A stretch of 64,000 nt of DNA, taken from positions 3,174,501-3,238,500 of the forward strand of contig CP114488.1 of the NCBI GenBank assembly GCA_027186245.1, in the 5' to 3' direction. The notes beneath the pieces are model-generated. The model made no database searches, was not told the DNA's origin, and saw nothing but the letters and a program-made list of their open reading frames with translations. Of the stretch, positions 23,101 through 35,189 are shown piece after piece; position 1 is the first letter of the stretch; every line of letters begins with the position of its first letter. A program made the translations under genes and the position numbers. The stretch is from Coriaria nepalensis. Lineage: Eukaryota; Streptophyta; Magnoliopsida; Cucurbitales; Coriariaceae.

Positions 23101-25589
23101 CAAAAAATTATCGTAGCCATCGAATTCTGAGTTCCTGACCCACCGTGCGGGAGAAGTGGCCAAAGTGGGTGTGCCTTTAAACTCGAACCCTTACCTTTAT
23201 CAAGTAATCATTATTAAATAAATTTGATCCGTCAGTATCATGCCTAATTACGTGTTTCTTATCGTTCTTTCCCTTTGTACAGAGTTAACTGCACAATAGG
23301 GGCGGATTCTTGAGCAGTTGTTCCTACAAGATTTTTAAAATTTAGAGTTTTTATCTATATTAATTTAAAATTTTTAAAAATATTTATATAATTTTATCCC
23401 ATAATTCTTATAAATATATACTTTAAAATTAACAGATCTTAATTTACATATATATATATATATATTTTTTAATTTACTCAAATCAATTTTTCTTTTAATA
23501 TTAAAATCTAAAAATGACATTTTTCTTAAAATTAGATTTAACTATAAATTTTTTTATTATAAAAAACTTTATTAATATATATTGACTCTGTGAGATTCAT
23601 TGTATATTCTTAATTATTTCTGTAACTTTTATCATATGACTTGCTCACTATACTTTAAATCCTGAATTTATTGGATTATAGGACGTATTTGCTAATTATT
23701 ATTATTATTATTTTTTTTCAGAATAATTTTTTTTTTGTATATTATAAAATAGGTGTGACAAAATAGTTTTTAATTAAAAATTTCATTTGATTTGTTAAAT
23801 TATTGAAAACTGTTTTTTTAGATTATTATTATATAAAATTTGTTCACTTAAAATAAGGAAAACATTCATAGAATATTATTTGAAAAATATTTTTAAACAT
23901 ATTTTTATAGAATAATTTTCATAAAATTATAATAAAAAAACATAATCAAATCTATTAATTAATTATTTTTTATCATTCTAAAAATAAAAATATATTCTCA
24001 AAATAATTATCAAATATATGCAAATGCTGAATCTAGCTAAATTGAAAATTTTCCTCTAATTTTGCAAAACCTACTCTTAACTCATCAATATTTTTTCTTC
24101 TCTCTTTTACAACTATTTTTAACTATGCCACCATATGCACCAAGTCACTATTAGGTGATTTTTACGGTAGTAAATTTTAAGTTACTTCTATATATAGAAT
24201 GTGACCAAAAAGGAAAGATTCACCTCTATACCTCTATAGTTCATGAATAATGACTAGTTAGCTGGATTACCACACTTACATAGTTCATAAATAAAATGAA
24301 TCTAAATTTAGATTCCTAACAAGAAACTTTTGGATTTCATAGTCAGCTATTGTATTGCTTCTGATACGATAGTTATTAAATTAGTAAATAAAATAAGGGT
24401 GCCATAGCCCTTCTTATATTAGGAAATATGGTTAATTGTGGAGAAAGATGACCCGAGATTAAGTATATTAATCAAAAGATTAATATTATTTTAATTAATT
24501 AATTACTTATATTTTAATTAATAAATTAAATATAATTTCGGATCATATAAATATAATAGTAATGGATCATGCCTTAAATCTAATTAAAAATTCTAAGCTC
24601 GATTTAAATATACTATTCTCTTTTATCTCACAATCTTCTCTTGATCCAAAGAAGATATTAAAAAAAAAAAAAAAAAAAAAAAAAGAAGGGAAAATGATAA
24701 CGTAAACTCCAACTTTAATGTGTTACTATTTGTATAGATAACTATGTCATAAAAGATAGGGGATGATTTGTTGGAGAATATTATTCGCATTATCTAAAAG
24801 AAGAAAAAACTAGTCAAGCAACAATAACTAACTACTATTAGCTTGATATATAAGCAGTAAGGAATTCGCATTTGCAAATGTTTGTATGGTTCGAATCTTA
24901 ATTATGAATTCATAAATACTAAATTTTAAGCGATTAGAACTTAAAATTTTAGATGAAATTTATTTTAAGATCTTAAATTTGATAATATGGAAGATTTTAG
25001 TGGTTTGATACCGAGGGGAGTACTAGTTAGGCAATGTGTTATTTATCAAACAATTCTAAATACAATTTTGGGTTAAATTCATATATTATATAACACGTTT
25101 GTAATGTTACATATAAACCTAAGGATTGCAAAGAACCGCCTGTCCCAAACAAAGCTTTAAACAAATCCCGTCGTTCCGACATGAAATGCAACGTTGTTTA
25201 TCCGATACAAAGTTGCTTCAATTCTGTAGTACAGATGTTCAGAGCTAAAACCGAAAAGAGTTCATTTTGATTGGAATTTGACCTCATCATTTCGAACAAA
25301 ATGGATAATGCCAAATGGGGTCGGAAAATAGGGTCATTTATTAAGGCCACTTCCCAACAAAATCAACTTGTGTTCATTTATTTAAAAATAATAATTAAAA
25401 AAAAAATACCCACCACTACAACTTTTGGCCAAGAAGAAAAAAGATTAGGACAAGGAGATGCATCTTTAGAAAAATTGTACTTAGATTGTCGACTCACTAA
25501 TTAGACGTTTTTTTTTTTTTTTGGTAAAATTTATTATTTTAATATCAAGATGTTGTCATTTTCATTTATTTCATTTTCATGATCTTCTC
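23101..25589. other. AT-rich gene-poor DNA
   Basis: Holds (TA)n near 23450, A24 at 24661-24684 and a possible SINE (24845-25060). No gene is recognised. Confidence 0.5.
24845..25060 (+). mobile_element. possible tRNA-derived SINE
   Basis: TAAGCAGTAAGGAATTCG is followed about 35 bases later by GGTTCGAATC, a good match to a pol III B box, and then by AT-rich sequence. The A box is weak and no target duplication was found. Confidence 0.25.
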
Positions 25590-26170
25590 CAATTTTTTAA
25601 TAAAATTAAAGTGAAATGAGTTAAAGGTTTAAGTTTAATTTAAATAATAATATAAAAATTTTAAAGTATTTATAAATAATTATAAATAATTAATATTTAT
25701 AATAATAAATAAAAGTTAAAATTTAATTGAGATACACATACATGCATGTGCGGTGTGGGCGTGATGCGCTTTTGACTCTTATTAAGCGTACTTAACACTT
25801 GATACGTTTGCAACATAACGGTTTGTGACGGTGGTTTGCCGATTTAATTTTTCCGTTTTAATTAAACGGTTAACAGTTAAAATAGTTAGTTATGTTATAA
25901 TATAAATTTCAAAAATTCAAATATATGATTGTTAAAACAGTTTAATTATTTTTATAAGAAGTGCGACTGTTTGGAAAACAATACATTGTTTCATTATCAG
26001 AAACCGAATATATATTTATATTCTAGAACAAATTTTTATTATTGCCTATAAAATTTTATAAAATCTTATTATATCAAAGAAATTATTTTCATAATAATTT
26101 AAAAATAATCTTAAAAGATAAAAATATTCATTTTTAAAAATCATATTTATTACGTATTTCAGTCTCGATC
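25590..26170 (+). repeat. dispersed repeat, copy 2 (possible solo LTR)
   Basis: Direct-orientation relative of 22640-23100 with the same block order. It is longer because of an extra segment around 25770-25900 (ACGGTTTGTGACGG, TTAAACGGTTAACAG). The two copies lie about 3 kb apart and are well diverged. Confidence 0.5.
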
Positions 26171-27360
26171 ACAAATATTAGTTGACCCTCTCCCACCTTT
26201 TTGATTTCTTCGTTGGTCAATTTGTTATCTTCATCTCCAGACGCTTCAATATCTTGATTTCTAATGCCTTTAATGATTTGGTATTGAGTGCAAGACTAAT
26301 TAGATAATAGTTAGATAGATAGCTACTGAGTTTGAGGTTGGATTCATATGCAAAGTATATTAGTGTCAATTTATGTATAACAATAATTTAGCGTCTATTT
26401 TATATTATTATTGAGGATTAAGATTGAATATATTAAAGTTCATATATATTTTCTCTTATTTTGCTTGATAAATTTATCCCTTAAACTAAGTTGGGTATCT
26501 CAGTATAGCTGTGGAGAAATTATAAGAAAATTAATTTTAATTTAATCAAATATTTTTACTAAAATCATTTTCTTTGCTATCTATATTTAAAAATCATGAT
26601 ATTTTGAAGTAAATATGATTGGAAGAAAAAAGAAAAAAAAGAGAAAATTATTTAGAGGAAAAAATATCCAATTTATTTTGAAAAAATTATTCTAAAAAAA
26701 AAAAAAAAAAGAGAAAGTATATAAAATGATCATAGATGCTCATAAATTTACACCGACATATTTACAGTCTTACACATAAAAACCACTACGAACTTGTCCG
26801 AAATAGCTAATTACTTTAAAAAGAAAAAAAAAAGTTATATAATAAATAATGAACTTGATATTATCTTGAGTAGATGTGGAGTACAATATTAGAAGCATGC
26901 TTAACTTACAACAATGATTGAAACATAATGCATTAAAAAATACTGATATTTGAAAATAGTTAATTAGTGGTTAAAATGATGTGTTAAAGTCACATTAGCA
27001 ATAAGTGACAGCAAAAGGGTTCTAATAATTTATAATTTTAATCTCACAAAATAATAAATAAATAAAATAATAAAATAATGTTCATTCAATTTTTAAAAAG
27101 AGGTTGGTATGATAATTGGGAAGTTTATTCATTTTTTTGAATTTTTTTTTTTAATATCAAATTTCATTAAGAAAATAGTTCAATTATTCAGTAATGAGAT
27201 TTTAGATAATGAGTTTAATATAGGCCACGATTTAACATATTAATTATTAACAAAAATTAGAGAGAGAATTTTTTATTCAAATATCAACAAATAGAAGTTT
27301 CGTTGAATATGTTTTTTAGAATATAAAAAATGCAAAAAAAAAAAAAGAAGAAAAAGAAAA
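26171..27360. other. AT-rich DNA upstream of the PLATZ gene
   Basis: Contains poly-A and poly-T runs but no second gene. The PLATZ promoter must lie in its right end. I could not identify a convincing TATA box. Confidence 0.45.
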
Positions 27361-27479
27361 AGGAGGAATGAAAATGAAAGGAAATATAATGGAAATAAAG
27401 GTTCCTTGCACCCAACGCACCTCTACCCTTGGTTCGGGTTCGGACTTAGCTTCGGATGTAGACTTTTTGAGGATAAGAA

Positions 27480-27726
27480 CGACCCCTTCCCAGTCTCTGT
27501 CTTTTCTTCTTAGTTCTTCCACACCCCTCTCTCTCCTCACTCTCTCTCTACAAGAGAACCCTTCTCTCCCTTGCTGCCTCCACTCTTCATCTCTCTCTCT
27601 CGCTCGCTCACTAGTTCTTACCGCTTTATACCCTCACAAAACCTCCGTTTTCTCTGCTCATTCAAGCTGGCGATCGAAAATCAAGACTCCGCCGTTCGAG
27701 AAATCAAGCCTAAGAACAGAAGAATC
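27480..27726 (+). promoter_or_regulatory. PLATZ 5' leader, CT-rich
   Basis: The stretch before the start codon is packed with CTCTCTCTC and CTTCTT words (27535-27605), typical of plant pyrimidine-rich transcription starts and leaders. The exact start of transcription is not fixed. Upstream ATGs at 27368 and 27374 would head an overlapping short frame only if transcription began before them. Confidence 0.5.
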
Positions 27727-29781
27727 ATGGTAAAGAGCTAAAAAATCCTTATCTTCTCTGTTTTCTTTATTAATCTTCCCCACATTCTATTACATGATTT
27801 TTTCTATCTGGGTCTGGTCCTAACTTTTCCCATACTCTGTTTTTTTTTTGGCTCTGTTTTGTATAATAATAGGGTGCAGGAGGACCTGATGATGAAGACA
27901 ATAGGTGGCCGCCATGGCTAAAACCTCTTCTTAGAGAAAGCTTCTTTGTTCAATGCAAGTCACACGCTGATTCCCACAAAAGTGAATGCAATATGTACTG
28001 CTTGGATTGTATGAATGGCGCTCTCTGTTCTCTCTGCCTTGCTTATCACAAGGACCATCTTGCTATTCAGGTTCGCCTTTTTGTTCATCCACGAAATGTG
28101 TAAATTATTTTCTCACATCTCTGTTTCATTCAGTTTTTTCAAAATCTTATCTTTTTCATAATTTTTTTTTTTTTGGTATAATTGGTTTCCTCTGTTTTTT
28201 CTTACATTTTCACTTGACATATGGGTTATGTTCATTTTGGTGAAAATCGTTATCTTGTGGTAGATTTTCCAGTTTCATACCTGTTTTTGCTACCTGGGTT
28301 TTGCTCATCTTTGTTAAATTTTCCTTTACCATATTTGGGCTCTACTTCTTTCAGTTATATTTTTGTGGAAAAGAAATTTCAGTCCTTCTATTCTTCCTAG
28401 GGAAAGGCGGTGAGAAAAATCATCTACTTCCAACTACGTTCCCCAAAGCGTGTTTTCTTTCTTTCTTTCTTCTTGATTAAGTTTCTCTTTTTTAAACTTT
28501 GAGCATTATTTTTCCCCGAAAAGTTTAAACAAGCAAAGTTCGATTTCTCAACCGGTAAAAACTAGATTTGCTTCTTCTCTTAAATCGGCAAGTCCTAATA
28601 TCATTCCCCTGCATTTCCCAAAATTTAAAAAACTTCCCCCCTCCCTTATTTATTATTATTTTTTCTTTAGCATCATAAATGTGCATAAGAATCATGTATT
28701 TTCTGATGGATTTTCTGTAACAATTTTGATTTTTGCAATTTGAAACAGATAAGGAGGTCTTCATATCATGATGTGATAAGAGTATCAGAGATTCAGAAAG
28801 TGTTAGACATAACAGGGGTTCAAACCTACATTATAAACAGCGCAAGAGTAGTTTTCTTGAACGAAAGGCCTCAGCCTAGGCCTGGAAAAGGTGTCACCAA
28901 TACCTGTGAAGTCTGTGAGCGTAGCCTCCTCGACTCCTTCCGCTTCTGCTCACTTGGTTGCAAGGTAAACACATCTTTCCAACTTTCTGTCTCTGTCTGT
29001 TTGGTTGCCAGGAAAGTGAAGGACATAACTCGGAAAAGAAAAAGAAAAATCAACTTCAAAGTCTTATGATGTTATTTAATGTGTTTGGTTTCAAAAAAGT
29101 TGACTTTGCTTCCATTTCCCCTGTTGGGTGAAATATACAAGTCTACATTTTTCTTTTGCTTAGCTTAATGCCCAACCAAACGGTCAAATAAGACAAGAAC
29201 TGAGAAAAAAATTGAGTTCATTGGTTTACATTTGAGGTCATCAACTTGTCTTATGGTTTACTACATTGTAAGGTAAGTTTAATTTTGCATTCAGATTAGA
29301 CATTTTGTGGGTCCATAACTAGGTTTTAAGACCTAAACTGAAAATCTTAAAACTCTGTCCTTAATTGAACTGTTATGTCTGAAACAATGTAAGAAGCCCA
29401 AGTATTCATATTTAGGTCGATCTTTTGCATCTCCAACTTCTCAAGTTCAATTTTTTGTGCATATTTTTCTCTGAAACATATGAAATTAGATGTTGATGTT
29501 GAAAATAAATGAATTTTCAGATTGTGGGGACGTCCAAGAATTTCCAGAAGAAGAAGAGGTCAACGGCGGTTGCTTCAGATTCTGAGGAGTCGTATAGCAG
29601 CAGCAGCCGTGGACGGTGTAAAGTCAACCACAATCACAAGACCAATAATAATCAAAATAATAAAGTCCAGAGCTTTACTCCATCGACCCCACCTCCAACT
29701 TTGGTTAATTACAGAACAGCCAAGAGAAGAAAGGGAATTCCGCATAGAGCCCCAATGGGAGGACTAATCATAGAATACTAG
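27727..29781 (+). CDS. PLATZ: PLATZ zinc-binding transcription factor, 4 exons, 225 aa
   Basis: Exons are 27727-27729, 27873-28070, 28749-28964 and 29521-29781, all with GT-AG introns in phase 0; they join to 225 codons plus stop. The protein starts [19 protein letters not shown], the usual PLATZ start, so the first exon codes for methionine only. The N-terminal zinc motif is C29-x2-H32-x11-C44-x2-C47-x5-C53-x2-C56-x3-H60-x2-H63. The central part holds [17 protein letters not shown] and a second metal motif, C120-x2-C123-x10-C134-x3-C138. The tail is Ser/Asn-rich with a basic [13 protein letters not shown] stretch (a likely nuclear signal) and ends GGLIIEY. PLATZ proteins bind A/T-rich DNA in the nucleus and mostly repress transcription. 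Length and residues look complete, so I judge it functional. Which family member it is cannot be settled here. Confidence 0.96.
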
Positions 29782-30225
29782 CCGCTGCCCCCTAAACTTT
29801 CGGTTTATTACTCTACTTCCCCAACATATACGATGTTTTTTTTATTTTTTTTAAAGAATGTTCTGGTCCAAAACCTCGAGCTTTTCCACAAGAGAGGCCG
29901 GTGTTTGGTTTATAGCTCTTTATTAGTTGAAGTGTTTGTACATAGAAGCATAGAAGTGAAATATGGGGAAAAGGTGGGAATAAGACAAATGTTGAGGACT
30001 TGAAAAGGTGGAAAAAAGAAAAAAAGAAAAAAAGGTTGACTAGATGTAAAAAAGAAAGTACACATGTTGTGCCTTTAGAGTGATTATATAAAAGTTATGG
30101 GTTAGGAATGTAAATACTGGGTTTTCTCTTTCATGTCTTCTAAATGTCGGGAAAGGACAATGTGCCCCTTGAAAGGTAGGGGATTATGTCTACTTGTAGA
30201 TTTCAATAAATGGAATGTTAAAAAT
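29782..30225 (+). promoter_or_regulatory. PLATZ 3' UTR with poly(A) signal
   Basis: An AATAAA hexamer lies at 30205-30210 in TTTCAATAAATGG, about 430 bases after the stop. No other gene intervenes, so this is the likely 3' end signal. Confidence 0.6.
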
Positions 30226-32002
30226 CACAGTATCTATAAGTTAAGTCCTCTTCTCTGTTGTTTTTTTTTGTTTTTTAATATTTTTTAAATATATAATTTT
30301 GTTTTTTCTCCTTTCGGGTTTTGATGAGATGATAATGAATATTAATATTATTGAAATTAAGAAAATTTTATTAATTTAGTTATTAGATATTATTTTTAAA
30401 TCAAAATTGATAAAAATTAATTGAAATGAAGTTATTAATTTATTAAATATTAATTTTGATAAATATATAATTTTACCGTTTATTCTTTTCTTTGAGGTGT
30501 TAAGAGGTTTATAATTTTTTTTTGTCATTTTTAGTATGTTCTATAGTCCATTCATTATTAGCCTCACGTGTATATATATAAAGGTAAATATTAATTATAT
30601 AGCATGTGTAACTTATGTTAAATAATTACATCATTTGATTTATAGCAAATAGTTTTCATATATTTCTTAATATTTATTTTTAAAATATATATATATATTT
30701 TTTTTATTATTATTAAATATTAAAAAAATATTAATATAATTATTTATTATTTTGCGGTTGAAAATGAAAATTTCGGAACTTTTTACCCATATTTGCTTTC
30801 TACTCGTAGTTTTGTAATTTGTACGCAGTGGAAGTTTAAGAATTTCGTGACCCACGGTAAATGGTATTCCGTACGCGCAAGCTTCTGTGTTCGGGTGGGC
30901 CATGGCGGCCGGAACGTGTGGGTCGGGTTGAAGTGAAGGATGTCATGTTATACACGTGTCATTTCATTATTAGTTGATGAAAAGGTCGCGTCACCATATT
31001 CATTATTAAAAAATGAGTACAGATCAGCCGCCCTTTGCAACGAGTCCTCGAATTTGGACAATTAAGTGTTTATTGGGTGATCGGTTCCATACTTTGTGGG
31101 TCCATGTGTTTTTGTCTTGTCGTGTGCCACGTCTGGTAAAAAAAATTAAAAAGAAATTTTTTTTTGATTGATTTCCTTAGGGAGATAAATCCTATGAAGA
31201 TTTTTAATTTATCTAAATAAACAGATTAAAATATTAATAATAGAGCTTTTGTCTTATTAAAATCATAGAGTCATATATATATATATATATATTTGGAAAG
31301 TTAAATGGTGACAATGACTTCTATGATATAGATTTTAGAAGGCAAATTAATCAAGTGGCCAAGTGGGTTCTTTCTTTCACTATCTAAATTATAAATAAAA
31401 CTTAACTTTTAAGAAGGATCTCGATCCACACCGATAATGTGTGTATGAAGAGTAAAATTGTTATTAAGAAATTCGACTAATTAATTTTAGTTAAAATCAA
31501 GGATTTGACTTTTTAATTTTTATTATATATTATTAAATTTAATTTTAAAAAAAATTGAGATTTCAAATTTCAATCTCTAATCAAACTGTCATTTATAAAT
31601 AAAATGAGATTATTTATATATAATATAATAATATAAAAAATAATATATATTTCGAAAATATAAAGACATAAAGTCATATCCAAATAATCTGTCTAAATCT
31701 AATACAAGTAAAACAGCTTTTGAAATGTGAATATTTATTCGACCAAAATGGAAAAAAAAGAAAAATATATTATTATTTTATTAGTGAATCAGCACTTCAA
31801 TAATCAGAGGTCGACACCTACGTGTGAGTACGTCATGTATGCTTATCCTAACCGACGTAAAATAGGCATTACAGTACAATCATACTTATCCATTGCATCT
31901 ATGTGCATGAATAGAGAGGCATGCTCAATCGGTTTTGCTCATTGAAGTTTTTTTCGTGAGAATTAATATAAGCTGTTGTTATTTGATTGCCCAGGTTCTA
32001 TG

Positions 32003-32033
<31 letters not shown>

Positions 32034-33759
32034 TAAACACCGAATGCATAGAAGTTGAGTGTTGGGTTATTACAATTCCATGTGGAGATTTGAGCACTGT
32101 ATGATTCGGATTTATATGTTATTCATTTACATTTTCAATCTATTTGGATATATAGTAAATTGGTACAGTCCCATTCATCTAGTACTTGAGGAGACTTATT
32201 GTTTGACCGTTTGATTGACTTTTTTTTTTTTTTTTTTTACTTTTTATAAAAGAAAAATCAATATTTATGATTATTAATCATATCGAAAAATGAAATTGAA
32301 GTAGGCTACGTTTTAAAAAAAAATAAAATTCACAAACAAATAGTACTTCCTAATCTTCATAAGGGAGTGATATTTCCATAGTTATAATTATCACTAATAA
32401 TATCAAAGTTAATATCATTAATTTGATAAACATATAAATAAAATATTTTTGATGATGATTATAAGATATTATATTAAACGATATAAACTTATTTTTATAG
32501 AAATTAAAATTGATTAGTTCACCATAAAATGAAAAATAAAGTATAAAATAATGTCATAAAAACAAAAAATACATCTCTCCCGAAAATTACTAATATAAGT
32601 TTTTGGTTTTTGTATTTTAGCCCTACTTTTTTTTTTACTTTTTTTAAAAATGATTAGCCAAAACACTTCTCTCCAAAAAAAAAAAAAAAATTTGTCCTTC
32701 AAAATACAAAAATCGGATTTGGAAACATTACCAGACATAACTTAAGATTTATTTTTATCATTTGGATGGTTTCTTAAAAAATAATAATAAAATATTTTGA
32801 TATATATATATATATTTATGATTATATTTTTTAATAATTAATATTTAATTAGATAATAAAATTAATATGGTAAAAATATTTTTTTATTAGAAAACCTTAA
32901 TTTCCTTCCCCTCCATATATTTCCAATTTTAAGAGGATCAAAATTTCACTTTCTTCTCTTCCTTCCCCTACTGTCCTTAAAATCATATCCAAATAAGAAA
33001 AATAAAATCTTTTGAACAAATTTCCCTTCCCTCCGTCTTTTCCCTTCAACCAAACATAGTACAAATTTAACCCTTAATTTCAAACATGCGAATTTGAATT
33101 GGAGTAAATATCATAGATTTTGGACACAATAACTATTCAGACAAGCTGTTGAATTAATAAGGAAGCGTTTACAATATGTAAAAGAGCATGAAGAAGCTGA
33201 GAGACTCACACGTAGTCATAGATAAGGGATAAGGGATAAGGGACGAACTCAATCTTAATCAGGAGCTGTAATTAACTTCATCTTTATCTTGTCCTTAAAT
33301 AAACAAGTAATTCTATATCCTGAAGTGATGATTTGCGTAACTAGTTTCTAGTTTCTTGCACTATCTAATATTATTCTTAAATGTCAAAAAAAAAAACCCT
33401 TCAATGCACCGCAACCTGATTGAAGTCCCTATTCATATGTAGGCATAAAGGTGGAGAAGGAATGCTTTAGTTGATGCTTTTAGGTAGCTGGATTATATAC
33501 AACATGATTATTCATAGAACGCTGGATTAATATATATACAAATGGGATTTGTTCTTACAAAGAAAGTAATAAGATATCATAGAACAAAGTCGGGCAGATT
33601 GTAAGTACAGAATAAAGCAACAATATTGATTGGTATAGATTCTTTGTTTTCGTTCTAGCCACACAAGAAAATCCAAAAGCAAAGTGGGGTAGATTTCGAT
33701 ATCTAACTCCCACCATCTACAGTAATTACCTTGAGATAATCACTTTATAAAAATCTTCA
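30226..33759. other. gene-poor DNA after the PLATZ gene
   Basis: Mostly AT-rich with T runs at about 31998-32029 and 32220-32239. A more GC-rich patch at 30830-31135 includes a G-box-like ACACGTGTCA near 30953, but no coding frame was recognised. GGGATAA is repeated three times near 33226-33244. Confidence 0.5.
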
Positions 33760-33955
33760 AGAGGTTGATTTAGTGATTAAGACTCCTGATAATATTCATC
33801 TTTGAGTCTTGTGTTCCGTTCTATATATACAGAAATTTAGCAATAAGTTAGTCTAAACAAGTTATACGTTAAATCTTCAATATCAGCGAGTTATATAGTG
33901 ACTTTAAGTGTTAATAATATGATATTTTAAATTAATTTAAATATTTCGTAAAATG
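33760..33955 (+). mobile_element. possible tRNA-derived SINE
   Basis: TTTAGTGATTAAGACTCC (A-box-like) and TGTGTTCCGTTC (B-box-like) lie about 35 bases apart, the spacing of pol III promoters, and are followed by AT-rich sequence. Both boxes are imperfect and I saw no target duplication. Confidence 0.25.
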
Positions 33956-34204
33956 AAAAAAAAAAAAAAAGACTTTCTTTACTGCACTTGTTCATAATTA
34001 CGTTAATAAATATCTAATTAAACTTCACTAGTAAAATAATTGGTAAGTCCCTTTAAGTTATTGATTAGAAACATAAAATTTCAGGCAAAGCCAAAGCTCA
34101 GAAAGAAACAAAGGAGGAAATTTTAAAAAAATACTGACCCAAAACCAAGCAACAAGCAAACCACCTACGACAAGAAACCGGGAAAGGTGTCATGAGTCAT
34201 GTTC

Positions 34205-34270
<66 letters not shown>

Positions 34271-34999
34271 GTAGTAGTAGTAGCTAGCAAAGCTTGCCTA
34301 AGCCACGGTGTCATGAGTTTATATATACTTAAGAATTCAGTACTAGACAGCCAGTTCAGAAAGTCATTCTCCCAGATGATAAACCTTAACTATACGATCC
34401 TGATTTAGTTAGTTATTTATTTATTTTTTAAATATATTTGCTTATTTGGGAGAATAAAAAATCTTTTTATTTTTTTTAAATAATTATAAAAAGTAATATT
34501 TTTATTAAAATAATACGAATTTTATACAAAACTTTTGATATTTCTAAACTAAAAATACTTACTTTAATAAAGTTAGGAGGGTTGGGCGTGGGGGGGGGGA
34601 ATCCGTGTAAGCAATGCACAGACAACTTGTGTGGGTAATTAGATCTTTTTTGTGGGACCTACGTCGTGAAATTTAGGTCCTCCTTGTACTTGTGTTGGAA
34701 TATAAATACGTGTAAGAAATAACAATATCACGTGATAATAATGAATTAGACTCAACATTGAATTAAACGAAAATCTAAAAGATTAAAGAGAAAATTAGTA
34801 AAAGTAATCCTAGTTAGAACTTAGTTTTTAAAAAAAATAATAAATAAATAAAAGAAAACTCATGTTAAAGGTTTTGGACACGTGACATTTTTCTTATTTT
34901 TAATTTGAATAAAAATAAATAAATATTAAATTTTTTTTGGAAATATTCATCTTATATTTTAAATAATATATAAAAAAGGACGAATTATCAATAAATTTA
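33956..34999. other. gene-poor DNA with simple repeats
   Basis: Contains a large AAT microsatellite (listed separately) and a run of G at about 34590-34599. No gene recognised. Confidence 0.5.
34204..34284. repeat. (AAT)n-(AGT)n compound microsatellite
   Basis: About 22 copies of AAT followed by five AGT units. The poly-Ile open frame across it is an artefact. Confidence 0.97.
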
Positions 35000-35185
35000 T
35001 GTCCGTCGGATGAAAGGAGCGGAACCCCTCCAAAAGGCATGGCATATGATCAAATAGGAGGACGCCTATCTCCTTCTCCAACTACTAGAGGTGCTGCGGC
35101 CAGCTGTCTTTCTCGAATATCCGCTTGAAGTGAGAACTCCTAGCCACTGGCTATAGCTGATGAGTTGCAGCACACGAATGAAGGG
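35000..35185. other. GC-richer patch, possible organelle-derived DNA
   Basis: About 180 bases near 50% GC sit between AT-rich flanks, with abrupt edges and next to an LTR end. The - strand reads ADIRERQLAAAPLVVGEGDR over a short span. The composition resembles plant mitochondrial DNA, but I cannot name a source gene. A truncated nuclear gene is equally possible. Confidence 0.25.
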
Positions 35186-35189
35186 GGGT

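Noticed and set aside
28871..29059. Open frame on the - strand opposite PLATZ exon 3
   Set aside because: It is a shadow of the PLATZ gene, whose splice sites and zinc ligands are clear on the + strand.
34199..34408. Open frame beginning with poly-isoleucine
   Set aside because: It is a reading of the (AAT)n microsatellite.
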